This document shows, one piece after another, positions 43,232 through 43,556 of a stretch of 43,556 nucleotides of DNA (positions are counted from its first letter, which is position 1; each line of letters starts with the position of its first letter). Made by a program: the position numbers and the translations under genes. Below the pieces are notes generated by a model. That model had not been told where the DNA came from. It did not search any database and saw only the letters and a list, made by a program, of their open reading frames with translations. The DNA is taken from positions 1 to 43,556 of the forward strand of contig JAHCHD010000026.1 in NCBI GenBank assembly GCA_026129915.1. The letters run 5' to 3'. The DNA is from Bryobacterales bacterium. GTDB taxonomy: Bacteria > Acidobacteriota > Terriglobia > Bryobacterales > Bryobacteraceae.

Positions 43232-43244
43232 ACAATACGATTGT
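43232..43244. promoter_or_regulatory. Perfect dyad in the divergent 21-bp gap
   Basis: ACAAT-ACG-ATTGT lies between two divergent start codons, touching the GTG at 43243. TACAAT (43231-43236) on the plus strand also resembles a -10 box six bases before that GTG. Possible shared operator or leaderless promoter; no clear -35. Confidence 0.35.
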
Positions 43245-43539
43245 GCGCAGTGTTGAGGAAATTCGAAACGAACTGGCGCGATATCAGCACCCGCTCTTCG
43301 TTTTTGATGCGGAGCCGGGCTATGGAGGCGAACCCCGCCTTCTCATCCGGCTGCGGACGCCCATCGAAGGCGTAATCGACTACAGGATGCCTCTGCACCC
43401 GCGTGACCTGGCAGGCAGCCAGTTCCCCTGGAGCTTGCAGCGCATGCTCTACGCCGCGCTTTACGACTACATCGCCGATATGTTTGAGCGCACCCCGCAG
43501 TCGCGCGATGAACCGAGTTCATTTACAAAGGAAGTTTGA
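43243..43539 (+). CDS. Small conserved-looking protein of unknown function
   Basis: 98 aa from a GTG start. No known domain. The sequence is regular and protein-like: a helix (VEEIRNELARY), two strands (LFVFDA, RLLIRLRTPIEG) and a long helix (SLQRMLYAALYDYIADMFE). No signal peptide. Its stop overlaps the next start as TGATG, so it is translationally coupled to the following gene. Confidence 0.6.
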   Translation: MRSVEEIRNELARYQHPLFVFDAEPGYGGEPRLLIRLRTPIEGVIDYRMPLHPRDLAGSQFPWSLQRMLYAALYDYIADMFERTPQSRDEPSSFTKEV

Positions 43540-43556
43540 TGTCCACTAACCCGGAA
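43539..43556 (+). CDS. First codons of the next gene, cut by the window end
   Basis: ATG overlapping the preceding stop (TGATG), with AAGGAAG about ten bases upstream. Only MSTNPE is visible; nothing can be said about the product. Confidence 0.5.

Overview
The window reads as the chromosome of a GC-rich Acidobacteriota member, most likely the Bryobacterales/Solibacterales lineage. The clues are two very large Oar-type TonB-dependent receptors with an N-terminal carboxypeptidase-regulatory domain, a secreted protease with BACON repeats and the C-terminal domain known as TIGR03437 (typical of Solibacter-like genomes), a PEP-CTERM protein, and many secreted hydrolases. Apart from der, mutM and cstA, most genes are accessory, secreted or lineage-specific. 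I see no rRNA, tRNA, CRISPR array or intact insertion sequence.

Layout. 1-3.2 kb: a secreted pentein (agmatine/peptidylarginine deiminase fold) convergent with a class V aminotransferase. 3.5-6.4 kb: a tight operon cstA - Rieske protein - mutM, overlapping by 8 bp the 3' end of a convergent sulfatase. 6.4-10.9 kb: receptor plus sulfatase, 11 bp apart behind one strong promoter, a small sulfated-substrate utilisation unit. 11.2-15.1 kb: a dihydropteroate synthase-like protein with eroded motifs, a FecR-domain protein, a secreted helical protein and a two-repeat surface protein. 15.4-15.9 kb: remains of a PIN-domain toxin. 16-19 kb: a MerR-type regulator and a VIT/VWA protein with a 4-base stop/start overlap. 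19.2-23.3 kb: a secreted serine hydrolase, a protein whose C-terminal half resembles the edema factor/ExoY/CyaA class II adenylate cyclase domain, and a small outer-membrane barrel. 23.3-23.6 kb: a DUF1905-like pseudogene. 23.7-30.6 kb: a PEP-CTERM protein, a double alpha/beta-hydrolase esterase and the second receptor with its own terminator. 31.3-34.5 kb: a radical SAM protein overlapping tail-to-tail a P-type metal ATPase. 35.3-42.6 kb: the BACON protease, a secreted glycoside hydrolase family 2 enzyme and der. 42.6-43.6 kb: two tightly divergent conserved unknowns and the first codons of the next gene.

Taken together, the receptors, sulfatase, glucuronoyl-esterase-like protein, GH2 enzyme and protease suit a polymer-degrading heterotroph. 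The most unusual items are the adenylate-cyclase-toxin-like protein near 21 kb, the secreted pentein at the start and the motif-eroded DHPS paralogue. Assignments come from reading motifs by eye; no database search was run.
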